A stretch of DNA of 64,000 nt from Amycolatopsis orientalis DSM 40040 = KCTC 9412 (GTDB lineage: Bacteria > Actinomycetota > Actinomycetes > Mycobacteriales > Pseudonocardiaceae). Numbering within the stretch: position 1 is the stretch's first letter; each line of letters starts with the position of its first letter. The position numbers and the translations under genes are program-made. Shown piece after piece: positions 17,108 through 26,204 of this stretch. The stretch is from the NCBI RefSeq assembly GCF_000478275.1, contig NZ_ASJB01000083.1:310001-374000 (forward strand), written 5' to 3'. The notes below the pieces were generated by a model. The model saw only the letters and a list, made by a program, of their open reading frames with translations. It was not told the DNA's origin and made no database searches.

Positions 17108-17771
17108 AGAGACGCACCTCTTCCTGGTGATGCCGGGCGTGTGCCTCGGCGAACAGATCGAGCGCCGGGGATCCGGGCGCCGGGAGATCGGCCGGGTCGT
17201 CCCCCGCGACCTCGGCGGCGAGCAAGGAGACTTCGCGGACTTCGGCGGAAAGCCCCGCCACCACGGCGTTGACGGCGAACGGGTCGAGCCCGAGCAGCCG
17301 CACGGCCGCACTCGCGGGACCGCTGATCGCGAGGTAGGCCACCGCCATCGCGGCGTCGAAGGGCACCTTGATCAGCGCGCCGACGATCACCGGATGATGC
17401 GGCCGTGGCGTTTCCTTCAGCAGCCGGGAAAGCACCGGCGACGGCCAAGCGGCCTTGCCCGCCCGCGCCGTGCCCCGTCCTTGGGCCCGGGACGCCTCCC
17501 GCTGCGCGAGCGAAGGCGTCCGGGCGTCGAGTTCGAGGTCGAGCCGCCGCCAATGTCCACTCTGGACATCGCGTGCCGCCGCGTGCGCCGACGCCGCGGC
17601 GAACACGGCGGCCAGCGAACCCGCGGTCCGCAGGCGCCCGGACAGGAACCCCGGCAGATCACGCTCGTGCGTGATCAGCTTCCGGGTGACGGCTTCTTCG
17701 AGCCCGCCGGAGTGGACGTGTCCGCCGCCGGGGAACCGGGAGTCGGCGAGGATGAGTGCGGCGAGGTCCAT
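17097..17771 (-). CDS. ureF: Urease accessory protein UreF
   Basis: 224-residue helical accessory protein that regulates the UreG GTPase in the activation complex. Opens with LILADSRFPGGGHVHSGGLEEAV, the conserved UreF N-terminal signature. The ATG at 17771 shares one base with the ureC stop. Its C-terminal end overlaps the ureG start. Confidence 0.92.
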   Translation of the reverse strand: MDLAALILADSRFPGGGHVHSGGLEEAVTRKLITHERDLPGFLSGRLRTAGSLAAVFAAASAHAAARDVQSGHWRRLDLELDARTPSLAQREASRAQGRGTARAGKAAWPSPVLSRLLKETPRPHHPVIVGALIKVPFDAAMAVAYLAISGPASAAVRLLGLDPFAVNAVVAGLSAEVREVSLLAAEVAGDDPADLPAPGSPALDLFAEAHARHHQEEVRLFAS

Positions 17772-19492
17772 CAGAAGAGGAAGTACCGTTGCGCCATGGG
17801 CAGTTCCGTCACCGGCCGCGGCTCGATCAGCTCGCCGTCGACGTGGACGGCGAAACTGTCCGGCTCCACCCGGATGTCGGGTGTCGCGTCGTTGAGCACC
17901 ATGTCGGCCTTGCCACGGGAGCGGGTGTTCGAGATCGGCACCAGCTTCCGCGCGATACCGAACCGCTCCGCGACACCGCTTTCCAGAGCTTCCGGTGCCA
18001 CGAAATGGAAACTGCTCGCGACGGCGACCGAAGGGGCCGCGCCGAACATCGGCCGCGCGAGGACAGGCTGCGGCGTCGGGATGGAGGCGTTCGCGTCGCC
18101 CATCGCCGCCCAGGCCGCGAACCCGCCCTTGAGCACGACGTGCGGCCGGACCCCGAAGAACTTCGGTTCCCACAGCACGAGATCCGCGAGCTTCCCGACC
18201 TCCACCGAGCCGATCTCGCGATCCATCCCGTGCGCGATCGCGGGGTTGATCGTGTATTTGGCGACATAGCGACGAGCACGCAGGTTGTCGGCCGCGCCGT
18301 CACCGGGCAGCGCCCCGCGCCGTCGTTTCATCACGTGCGCGGTCTGCCAGGTGCGGATGATCACCTCGCCGATCCGGCCCATCGCCTGCGAATCCGAACT
18401 CATCATGGAGATCGCGCCCATGTCGTGCAGGACGTCCTCGGCCGCGATGGTCGTCGGCCGGATCCGGCTTTCGGCGAACGCCAGGTCTTCGGGCACGGAC
18501 GGGTTCAGGTGGTGACAGACCACGAGCATGTCGAGGTGCTCGTCGAGGGTGTTCGCGGTGTGCGGACGCGTCGGGTTCGTCGACGACGGAAGGATGTTCG
18601 CCAGCCCGGCGACCTGGATGATGTCCGGCGCGTGCCCGCCTCCGGCGCCTTCGGTGTGGTACGCGTTGATCGACCGGCCGCGAATGGCGTCCACAGTGGA
18701 CTCCAGGAAGCCCGCCTCGTTCAGCGTGTCGGTGTGGATCGCCACCTGGACACCGGATTCGTCGGCGACGGTGAGGCAGGCGTCGATCGCGGCCGGGGTG
18801 GTCCCCCAGTCCTCGTGCAGTTTGAACCCGCCGGCGCCCGCCGCGAGCTGTTCGCGCAGCGCCTCGTGCCGGACGGTGTTCCCCTTGCCCAGCAACAGGA
18901 CGTTGACCGGCTGGCCGTCCATCGCCTGCAGCATCCGGCCGAGATTCCACGCACCGGGGGTCACGGTGGTGGCCTTGCTGCCCTCGACCGGGCCGGTCCC
19001 GCCGCCGACGAGCGTGGTCAGCCCGGAGGCGAGCGCGGTGTCGGTCAGCTGCGGGCAGATGAAGTGGACGTGGCAGTCGATCCCGCCCGCGGTGAGGATC
19101 TTCCCGTTGCCGGACAGCACCTCCGTCGACGGGCCGATGACCAGCGCCGGGTCGACACCGTCCATCGTGTCCGGGTTGCCCGCCTTGCCGATGCCGACGA
19201 TCCGGCCGTCACGGACGCCGACGTCGGCCTTCACGATGCCCCAGTGATCGAGGATCACCGCGCCGGTGATGATCAGGTCCGGCGCGCCTTCCGCCCGGGT
19301 CGCCATGCCCTGGCCCATCGATTCGCGGATGACCTTGCCGCCACCGAACAGCACCTCGTCACCGCTGCCGGACGGCCCCATGCTGCGATCCTCGGTGACC
19401 TCGATGAGCAGATCAGTGTCCGCCAGCCGGATTCGGTCGCCGGTCGTGGGGCCGAAGAGCTCGGCATAGCGCTCGCGGTCGATCGACGGCAT
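17771..19492 (-). CDS. ureC: Urease alpha (catalytic) subunit UreC
   Basis: 573-residue catalytic subunit of urease, hydrolysing urea to ammonia and carbamate at a dinickel centre. Nickel ligands are in GGIDCHVHFICP. The carbamylated lysine is Lys224 in GGFKLHEDWG, and the catalytic flap His is in VVCHHLNPSVPEDLAFAESR. The terminal Asp ligand region is present. Length and motifs are complete, so the enzyme should be active. One-base overlaps with ureB upstream and ureF downstream. Confidence 0.97.
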   Translation of the reverse strand: MPSIDRERYAELFGPTTGDRIRLADTDLLIEVTEDRSMGPSGSGDEVLFGGGKVIRESMGQGMATRAEGAPDLIITGAVILDHWGIVKADVGVRDGRIVGIGKAGNPDTMDGVDPALVIGPSTEVLSGNGKILTAGGIDCHVHFICPQLTDTALASGLTTLVGGGTGPVEGSKATTVTPGAWNLGRMLQAMDGQPVNVLLLGKGNTVRHEALREQLAAGAGGFKLHEDWGTTPAAIDACLTVADESGVQVAIHTDTLNEAGFLESTVDAIRGRSINAYHTEGAGGGHAPDIIQVAGLANILPSSTNPTRPHTANTLDEHLDMLVVCHHLNPSVPEDLAFAESRIRPTTIAAEDVLHDMGAISMMSSDSQAMGRIGEVIIRTWQTAHVMKRRRGALPGDGAADNLRARRYVAKYTINPAIAHGMDREIGSVEVGKLADLVLWEPKFFGVRPHVVLKGGFAAWAAMGDANASIPTPQPVLARPMFGAAPSVAVASSFHFVAPEALESGVAERFGIARKLVPISNTRSRGKADMVLNDATPDIRVEPDSFAVHVDGELIEPRPVTELPMAQRYFLF

Positions 19493-19785
19493 CAGGACTC
19501 CTTGCGCAATCCGGGCACCACGCGGTTCCCGGCCAGCGGGACGAGGTCGACTTCGCGTTCGACGCCCGGCTCGAACCGCACGGACGTCCCCGCCGGGACG
19601 TCGAGACGATGCCCGCGCGCGGCTTCACGGTCGAATTCGAGGCCCGGATTGACCGCCGCGAAATGGTAGTGCGAGCCGACCTGCACGGGCCGGTCGCCGA
19701 GGTTCCGGACGAACAGCCGGAGCCGCGGCCTGCCGGGATTCAGCTCGACCGGTCCATCACCGGTGATGATCTCTCCTGGACGCAC
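19492..19785 (-). CDS. ureB: Urease beta subunit UreB
   Basis: 97-residue structural subunit with the family motifs PGEIITGDGPVELN, VRNLGDRPVQVGSHYHFAAVNPGLEFDR and LVPLAGNRVVPGL. Starts at GTG 19785, 11 nt after the ureA stop. Separate ureA and ureB genes are the usual bacterial arrangement. Confidence 0.96.
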   Translation of the reverse strand: MRPGEIITGDGPVELNPGRPRLRLFVRNLGDRPVQVGSHYHFAAVNPGLEFDREAARGHRLDVPAGTSVRFEPGVEREVDLVPLAGNRVVPGLRKES

Positions 19786-19796
19786 TCGTCCCCCTC

Positions 19797-20099
19797 CTAG
19801 ACGATCGGATCGTGCACGGTGACGAGCTTCGTGCCGTCCGGGAAAGTGGCCTCGACCTGGACCGAATCGACCATCTCCGGTACGCCGCCGAGCACCTGGG
19901 CCCGGCTGAGCACGGAACGCCCGCTGGCGACGAGTTCACTGACCGTCCGGCCGTCGCGGGCGCCTTCGAGAACGTGGTCGGTGATCAGCGCCACCGCCTC
20001 GGGGTAGTTCAGGAGCACCCCGCGCTCCAGCCGTTTGCGAGCTACGTCCGCCGCGACGTGGATGAGCAGTTTGTCCCGCTCCTGGGGGCTCAAGTGCAT
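19797..20099 (-). CDS. ureA: Urease gamma subunit UreA
   Basis: 100-residue subunit, first gene of the operon. Motifs: HLSPQERDKLLIHVAADVARKRLERGVLLNYPEAVALI, and MVDSVQVEATFPDGTKLVTVHDPI at the C-terminus. Full length. The promoter region lies in 20100-20390. Confidence 0.96.
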   Translation of the reverse strand: MHLSPQERDKLLIHVAADVARKRLERGVLLNYPEAVALITDHVLEGARDGRTVSELVASGRSVLSRAQVLGGVPEMVDSVQVEATFPDGTKLVTVHDPIV

Positions 20100-20106
20100 G
20101 ACAAAG

Positions 20107-20145
20107 GTCTATCACCGGAAACCGCGTGGCGCCGGTTCTCGAAAC
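20107..20145. promoter_or_regulatory. Candidate GlnR-type nitrogen-control site upstream of ureA
   Basis: GTCTA-6 nt-GAAAC-6 nt-GCGCC-7 nt-GAAAC starts 8 bp before the ureA ATG. The two GAAAC boxes fit the actinobacterial GlnR half-site pattern, but the partner boxes are degenerate and the last spacing is one base too long. GlnR control of urease is known in Streptomyces and mycobacteria; here it is only suggested. Confidence 0.3.
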
Positions 20146-20390
20146 ACAGGATTTACCTGCGCGGCGGTACACGCAAAGTGAACGAAGCCGTAACTCTTCG
20201 CGTACGAAGGTGGTTTTCACTGAATCGTTCTCGTAATCGTGACCGAAACCACCACATCTTTCGATTGCCCCGGGCGCGTGCGTGGAGCAAGGTTTGTCCA
20301 TCCGTGCGATGAGGCGCGCCTTCGCTGCGTGTATCCCGTCCACGCGTGAAACACAAAGCCGGGGAATGCGCATCGAAAGGTTTCACCACA

Positions 20391-21545
20391 GTGAGTACCT
20401 CCACGATCAGCACCAATCAGCCGTCCGACCAGGTCGACGACGGTTTCCGACCGGGTCTCGAAGGCGTGGTCGCCTTCAAGACCGAAATCGCCGAGCCCGA
20501 CCGTGACGGTGGCGCCCTGCGCTATCGCGGTGTCGACATCGAGGACCTCGCCGGCAAGGTGACCTTCGGTGACGTGTGGGGCCTTCTCGTCGACGGTCAG
20601 TTCGGCCACGGGCTACCGCCCGCCGAACCCTTCCCGCTGCCGGTGCACACCGGTGACGTCCGGGTCGACGTCCAGGCCGCGCTCGCCATGCTCGCCCCCA
20701 TCTGGGGTTACCGGCCGCTGCTCGACATCAGCGACGAAGAGGCCCGCGACCAGCTGGCCCGCGCGTCCGTGATGGCGCTTTCCTACGTCGCCCAGTCCGC
20801 CCGCGGCATCGGGCAGCCCGCCGTCCCGCAGACCAGGGTCGACGAGGCGAAGTCGATCACCGAGCGGTTCATGGTCCGCTGGCGCGGCGAGCCCGACCCG
20901 GCCCACGTCAAGGCCATCGACGCCTACTGGGTCTCGGCCGCCGAGCATGGCCTCAACGCTTCGACCTTCACCGCCCGCGTCATCGCCTCGACCGGCGCCG
21001 ACGTCGCCGCGGCGCTGTCCGGCGCGATCGGCGCCATGTCGGGCCCGCTGCACGGCGGCGCGCCGGCGCGGGTGCTGCCGATGATCGAAGAGGTCGAGAA
21101 GACCGGTGACGCCGTCGGCCTGGTCAAGGGCATCCTGGACCGCAAGGAACGCATGATGGGCTTCGGGCACCGCGTGTACCGCGCGGAGGACCCGCGGGCG
21201 CGCGTGCTGCGCCGCACCTGTCAGGAGCTCGGCGCGTCCCGCTACGAGGCGGCCGCGGAGCTGGAGCAGGTCGCGCTGAAGGAACTGCGCGAACGGCGCC
21301 CGGATCACCCGATCGAGACCAACGTCGAGTTCTGGGCGGCAGTGATCCTGGACTTCGCCCAGGTGCCGCCGCATATGATGCCCGCGATGTTCAGCTCGGC
21401 CCGCACCGCCGGCTGGGCCGCGCACATCCTGGAGCAGAAGAAGACCGGTCGCCTCGTGCGCCCCTCGGCCAAGTACGTCGGGCCGGAGCCGCGTCAGCCG
21501 GAAGAGGTCGAAGGCTGGGAACTGGTCACGAAGCACTCCCAGTAG
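20391..21545 (+). CDS. citA: Citrate synthase, CitA type
   Basis: 384-residue citrate synthase condensing acetyl-CoA and oxaloacetate. Catalytic histidines lie in SGPLHGGAPARVLPM and MMGFGHRVYRAEDPRA. The usual NVDF acid is written NVEF (ETNVEFWAAVILDFAQVPP), as I recall also for mycobacterial CitA, so the family's third catalytic residue may be Glu or displaced. The GTG at 20391 gives the start VSTSTIST. Divergent from ureA. Convergent with the TetR gene at 21597 and separated from it by a palindrome. Confidence 0.93.
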   Translation: MSTSTISTNQPSDQVDDGFRPGLEGVVAFKTEIAEPDRDGGALRYRGVDIEDLAGKVTFGDVWGLLVDGQFGHGLPPAEPFPLPVHTGDVRVDVQAALAMLAPIWGYRPLLDISDEEARDQLARASVMALSYVAQSARGIGQPAVPQTRVDEAKSITERFMVRWRGEPDPAHVKAIDAYWVSAAEHGLNASTFTARVIASTGADVAAALSGAIGAMSGPLHGGAPARVLPMIEEVEKTGDAVGLVKGILDRKERMMGFGHRVYRAEDPRARVLRRTCQELGASRYEAAAELEQVALKELRERRPDHPIETNVEFWAAVILDFAQVPPHMMPAMFSSARTAGWAAHILEQKKTGRLVRPSAKYVGPEPRQPEEVEGWELVTKHSQ

Positions 21546-21550
21546 CGCGC

Positions 21551-21603
21551 GCTATGAAAGGTCCTTTCCTTGCGAAATTTGCAAGGAAAGGACCTTTCAT
21601 AGC
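21551..21603. repeat. Palindrome GAAAGGTCCTTTC type between convergent genes
   Basis: 23-bp perfect arms beginning GCTATGAAAGGTCCTTTC and a 7-nt loop GAAATTT. The right arm contains the TetR stop codon (21597-21599). Position fits a bidirectional terminator; there is no T-run. Confidence 0.8.
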
Positions 21604-22214
21604 ATCTGCGGGACCGAGGACTCGTGGTTCGCGGTCGTCGCGAGCATGGCCGTGAGCTGATCGACCAGCCAGCGATCGAGCACCTCCCGGGGCACGGCGC
21701 GTTCCTGCAGCCAGCTCAGCAGTGCGCCCTCGACCACGGCGGTCCAGCACCGCAAGGTCAGCAGCAGCATGGGCGAGGGATCCGACACTTCCAGCGCGTC
21801 GAGGATCAGCTCGACGGCACGGTTGCGGACCTCGTCGATCGCCGCGTCGGTCTCCGACGTCGCGATCACCGAACCGCTTCGCAGCAAGGCGACGTAGCCG
21901 GCGCGGTAGTGGTCGGCGACGTCGATCAGGCCGCGGACCGCGGCGCGCAGCCTCGTCTCGGGCGGCCCTTCCTCAAGGCCCGCGAGGCCGTCGATGAGGC
22001 CTTCGGTGACCGTCTTCAGCGCCTCGACCTGCAGTTCCCGCAGGCTTGAGAAGTACCGGTAGAACAGCGGCCGCGAGACCTCGGCGCGGGCGATGATGTC
22101 GTCGACCGTGACGAGTTCGGGCGCGCGCGAGCCGAACAGGTCCAGTGCGGCGCGGATCAGGTCCTCGCGGCGCGCCTGGGGCGACATCCGGCGAGGGCGT
22201 CTGGCGGAGGTCAC
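21597..22214 (-). CDS. TetR-family transcriptional regulator
   Basis: 205-residue TetR protein. HTH at about 17-62 (LIRAALDLFGSRAPELVTVDDIIARAEVSRPLFYRYFSSLRELQ) with a helical ligand domain behind it. The GTG start at 22214 overlaps the stop of the hydrolase/dehydrogenase gene by 4 nt, so the regulator is co-translated with that enzyme and probably controls it. The last codons lie inside the 21551-21603 palindrome. Confidence 0.88.
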   Translation of the reverse strand: MTSARRPRRMSPQARREDLIRAALDLFGSRAPELVTVDDIIARAEVSRPLFYRYFSSLRELQVEALKTVTEGLIDGLAGLEEGPPETRLRAAVRGLIDVADHYRAGYVALLRSGSVIATSETDAAIDEVRNRAVELILDALEVSDPSPMLLLTLRCWTAVVEGALLSWLQERAVPREVLDRWLVDQLTAMLATTANHESSVPQML

Positions 22215-23917
22215 GGGGTGAGGTCCAGTTTCGCCGAGGCCCGCAGCAGTCCGGGGGTGAGCCGGGAAAGGACGAGCGCGGCCTTGGCCTCCGGGGTCGA
22301 CGGCTGGATCGCCTTGTCCTTTTCGACCGCGCGCAGGATGTCGCGCGCGACCTTCTCCGGTCCGAAACCGCGTTTCGCGTACAGCTTGCTGCTCGACTTC
22401 TGGCGCCGCTTCTGCTCGATGTCGTCGACACCCACGAACCGCGTGGTGCTGGTGATGTTGGTGTTCACGATGCCGGGGCAGATCGCGGTGACGCCGATGT
22501 TCTCGGCGTCGAGTTCCGCGCGCAGGCACACGCTCAGCGTCAGCACGGCGGATTTCGTGGTGGCGTAGGCCGAAAGGATCTTCGACGGCAGATACGCCGC
22601 AGCCGACGCGACGTTGACGATCTGGCCGCCTTCGGCGCGATCCCGCATCTGCTCGGCGAAGACGCGGCAGCCGTGGATGACGCCCCAGAGGTTCACGTCG
22701 ATGAGGCGTTCCCAGTCCTCGATCGTCGTGTCGAGGAACGGGCCGGAAAGGCCGATTCCCGCGTTGTTCACGACGATGTCCGGGACACCGAATTCTTCTT
22801 TGACCCGCTGCGCGAACTTCTCGACCGCTTCGGCGTCGGAGGAGTCCACTGTGTACTCGCCGACGGTGACACCCTTGTCCCGCAGGAGCTTGGCGGTGTC
22901 CGCGGCGGCCGAGCCGTTGATGTCGGTGATGACGACATCGGCGCCCTTGTCCGCGAACGCGAGTGCCGTCGCGCGGCCGATGCCGCTGCCCGCGCCGGTG
23001 ACCACGACGAGCTTGTGCGCGAACCCGGCCGAGCGGGCCCGCTTGAGCGCGCGGCTCTCCTCGCCGCCTTCGACGTGGTCGATCAGCTCGCCCACGGCCG
23101 AAGCGATCACTTCCGGCTTCTCCCGGGGCACCCAGTGCGTGCCGACGATCCGGCGGATCCGGAGGTCCGGGGCCCACCGCCCGACCTCGGTCTGCAGCGG
23201 CGTGGTGACGAATTTGTCGCCGGTGGGCGCGAGCACCTGGACCGGGATCTCGGCCTTACGCGGCCGCGGCCGTGAGAGCCGGGTGAACATGTTGGCGCGG
23301 TAGAGGTTGAGTCCGTACAGGCCGTCCGAAGTGGACGGAGCGGCGGCCGCCGGGTCCATCCGGCCGATCAGCGTGCCCATCACGCCGGTGCGCCACAGCA
23401 GCTGCGGGATCAGGGGGATCTGGAAGCCGAGGATGTACGTCGAGTGCAGCCCCTGCGCCAGTGCGTTCTTGAGCCGCTTCGGGCTCGGGCGCATCTGCGC
23501 GCGGAACCACGCGCCCGCGTGATCGAGGCTCGGCCCGGAGATCGAGGTGAACGACGCGAGCCGTCCGCGCAACCGGTCGCCGGTGACGGCGTGCCAGGTC
23601 TGGATGGAGCCCCAGTCGTGCGCGAGCAGGTGGACCTTGCCTTCGGGGCGGACCTCGTCGATGACCGAAGCCAGGTCTTCGGACAGCTGGTCCAGCCTGT
23701 AGGACGCGCGTCCCGAAGGCTTGTCCGAACGGCCTGCCCCGCGGACGTCGTAGACGACGACCCGGTAGCGGCGTTCGAGCAGGGCGGCGATGCCGTCCCA
23801 CATGGACCCGTTGTCCGGGTAGCCGTGGACGAGCACCACCGTGGGCGCGTCGTCGACACCGGTCACCCGGACCGAGAGGCGGACACCGTCGCTGGCCGTC
23901 ACCCACGTATGAGACAT
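22211..23917 (-). CDS. ephD: EphD-like fused alpha/beta-hydrolase and short-chain dehydrogenase
   Basis: 568-residue two-domain enzyme. Residues 1-285 form an epoxide-hydrolase-type alpha/beta hydrolase: HGYPDN, the nucleophile Asp in LLAHDWGS, and a terminal GTHWVPREKP with the general-base His. Residues 300-568 form a classical SDR: TGAGSGIGRATA for NAD(P), NNAG, and the Tyr-Lys pair in SAYATTKSAV. The layout matches M. tuberculosis EphD, linked to lipid epoxide/mycolate metabolism. Here the substrate is unknown. Downstream TetR gene overlaps by 4 nt. Confidence 0.88.
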   Translation of the reverse strand: MSHTWVTASDGVRLSVRVTGVDDAPTVVLVHGYPDNGSMWDGIAALLERRYRVVVYDVRGAGRSDKPSGRASYRLDQLSEDLASVIDEVRPEGKVHLLAHDWGSIQTWHAVTGDRLRGRLASFTSISGPSLDHAGAWFRAQMRPSPKRLKNALAQGLHSTYILGFQIPLIPQLLWRTGVMGTLIGRMDPAAAAPSTSDGLYGLNLYRANMFTRLSRPRPRKAEIPVQVLAPTGDKFVTTPLQTEVGRWAPDLRIRRIVGTHWVPREKPEVIASAVGELIDHVEGGEESRALKRARSAGFAHKLVVVTGAGSGIGRATALAFADKGADVVITDINGSAAADTAKLLRDKGVTVGEYTVDSSDAEAVEKFAQRVKEEFGVPDIVVNNAGIGLSGPFLDTTIEDWERLIDVNLWGVIHGCRVFAEQMRDRAEGGQIVNVASAAAYLPSKILSAYATTKSAVLTLSVCLRAELDAENIGVTAICPGIVNTNITSTTRFVGVDDIEQKRRQKSSSKLYAKRGFGPEKVARDILRAVEKDKAIQPSTPEAKAALVLSRLTPGLLRASAKLDLTP

Positions 23918-23938
23918 AGTGTCATGTTAGACAACATG

Positions 23939-24139
23939 TCAATAAGGCCGCCTTTCCAGCGCCTCCCGCGCGAGGACGCAGGGCACGGCAGACACCACCC
24001 AGTTCCGGAGCGGGTTCGCGCGCCTGTTCGTATCGACCTTCACCAATTCGGCCGCTTGCGAGCTCACCTGGACCATGCAGGCGGCCGGTTTTCCCTTCTG
24101 TGACGGCGTTTTCGCTGGTTCCACGGGAAACTTCGCCAC
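23939..24139 (-). CDS. Possible small protein, unrecognised
   Basis: 66-codon frame starting at GTG 24139 and ending 21 bp upstream of the ephD-like start. Third-position GC is high, as in neighbouring genes, and the product has no obvious domain, signal or membrane helix. The ribosome site is weak. May be noise; kept because its codon use is coding-like. Confidence 0.28.
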   Translation of the reverse strand: MAKFPVEPAKTPSQKGKPAACMVQVSSQAAELVKVDTNRRANPLRNWVVSAVPCVLAREALERRPY

Positions 24140-24161
24140 TCCGACACGCCGGTCGGCGCCA

Positions 24162-24227
24162 CCGCATTTAGTCCTCTGGATGCGGTACTTGCCCGCGCAA
24201 CGATCGCATCCAGAGGACTAAATGCGG
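24162..24227. repeat. Palindrome, GTCCTCTGGATGCGG family, copy 1
   Basis: 23-bp perfect arms ending GTCCTCTGGATGCG with a 20-nt spacer. The right arm contains the stop codon and last codons of the DUF559 gene. One of four copies in the window. Confidence 0.85.
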
Positions 24228-25111
24228 GAGTCGAGGGCCGCTTGCACCCGGCGGACCATGGCGTGCGGATCGGCGTAGAGCTCCTCCTTGGTGATGACGA
24301 TGAACCTCCAGCCCTCCGCCTCGATCAACGCTCGCCGGAGAGCGTCCATCCGGGGCTGCTCGCCTTCGAGATGCCAGGCGCCGTCGTATTCGATGGCGAG
24401 TTTGGCCTCCCGGATCGCGAGATCGAGCCTGCCGAGCAACCGGGTCCCCCGGTAGACCTCCACCTGAGGCTCCGCCCGGATGCCTTGGCGCTGCAGCCAC
24501 ACCCTGACCTCCGATTCCGGGATGGACTCCGCCCGGCCGTCCGAGAACGCCAAGGCTTGACGCGCCCGGACGATGCCGTTGTCGTGCCGGGGGGCCAGAT
24601 ATGCCTCGAGCGTGTCGCGATCGACGAATCCCGCACGGAGCAGGACATCCAGCAGTCCGACGACGCGCGGGAAGGAACGGCGCAGCCGGGTGTCGGCGAG
24701 GATGTCCAACGTCATGCGCAGCGGGGTGGCGATCAGACCGTCCCGCCATGGCTCGAAATCCCTACCGAGCAGCCTGGTCCGGCGCAGGCGCGTGCCGCTC
24801 AGGCTGTGGAAGCCCTTCTGCTCGGGCACGACGAACTCGACAGGGTCGTTCTCGAGCGAAAACGGGAATCCGCGCACGGTCGCGGCCGAGCATCCGGTCA
24901 GCACCGCGCCGTCGGGAGCGACGAGGATCGCGGCCTTGCACCGCAGTTCGTGATCCTGAGGAATCCCTATCGGGACATAGACGTCCTGGAACAGGCGGTT
25001 GTACGGACCGGACCGGAGCTGGGCGCGGGTAAGGTCGCCTTCGCTGACCGCACGGCTGCCCACGAAGGGGCCGGAGAAATCGCAGATGGTCGCGTAGTGG
25101 TTTCTGGACAC
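24218..25111 (-). CDS. DUF559 (PD-(D/E)XK-like) protein with AbiEi-like N-terminus
   Basis: 297-residue protein. The N-terminal 100 residues look like the winged-helix and cap region of AbiEi-type antitoxin proteins (TRAQLRSGPYNRLFQDVYVP, then LTGCSAATVRG). The C-terminal 100 residues are a DUF559/Vsr-like nuclease fold: ESEVRVWLQRQG, GRLDLAIREAKLAIEYDGAWH, ALIEAEGWRFIVIT. IEYDG matches the family's acidic signature. Such genes are frequent in actinobacteria and their function is unproven. The gene is bracketed by two palindromes of the same family, and its stop lies within one. GTG start at 25111. Confidence 0.82.
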   Translation of the reverse strand: MSRNHYATICDFSGPFVGSRAVSEGDLTRAQLRSGPYNRLFQDVYVPIGIPQDHELRCKAAILVAPDGAVLTGCSAATVRGFPFSLENDPVEFVVPEQKGFHSLSGTRLRRTRLLGRDFEPWRDGLIATPLRMTLDILADTRLRRSFPRVVGLLDVLLRAGFVDRDTLEAYLAPRHDNGIVRARQALAFSDGRAESIPESEVRVWLQRQGIRAEPQVEVYRGTRLLGRLDLAIREAKLAIEYDGAWHLEGEQPRMDALRRALIEAEGWRFIVITKEELYADPHAMVRRVQAALDSRI

Positions 25112-25202
25112 GATTCGACGATGCCATCCGCCCCCGCCGTCACCTCGGTTTCAAGATCATCTTCGCTGCACTTGTCCACAACGCCTCGCCCCTGTGCACA
25201 AC

Positions 25203-25271
25203 CCCGCGTTTAGTCCTCTGGATGCGGTACGTGCGCAACGCAAGTACCGCATCCAGAGGACTAAACGCGGG
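25203..25271. repeat. Palindrome, GTCCTCTGGATGCGG family, copy 2
   Basis: 28-bp perfect arms beginning CCCGCGTTTAGTCCTCTGG; the 13-nt loop can form a further TGCG/CGCA stem. It sits in a divergent intergenic region, where a terminator is not expected. Confidence 0.88.
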
Positions 25272-25364
25272 AGGGGGTGATCCCGGTGTCCATCGAACGG
25301 TTGACAGCCGGGTTCAGTCCAGCGGATGTCCCGAAGGCAGGGCCGGCCGCAGCACGATCTACGT

Positions 25365-26200
<836 letters not shown>

Positions 26201-26204
<4 letters not shown>

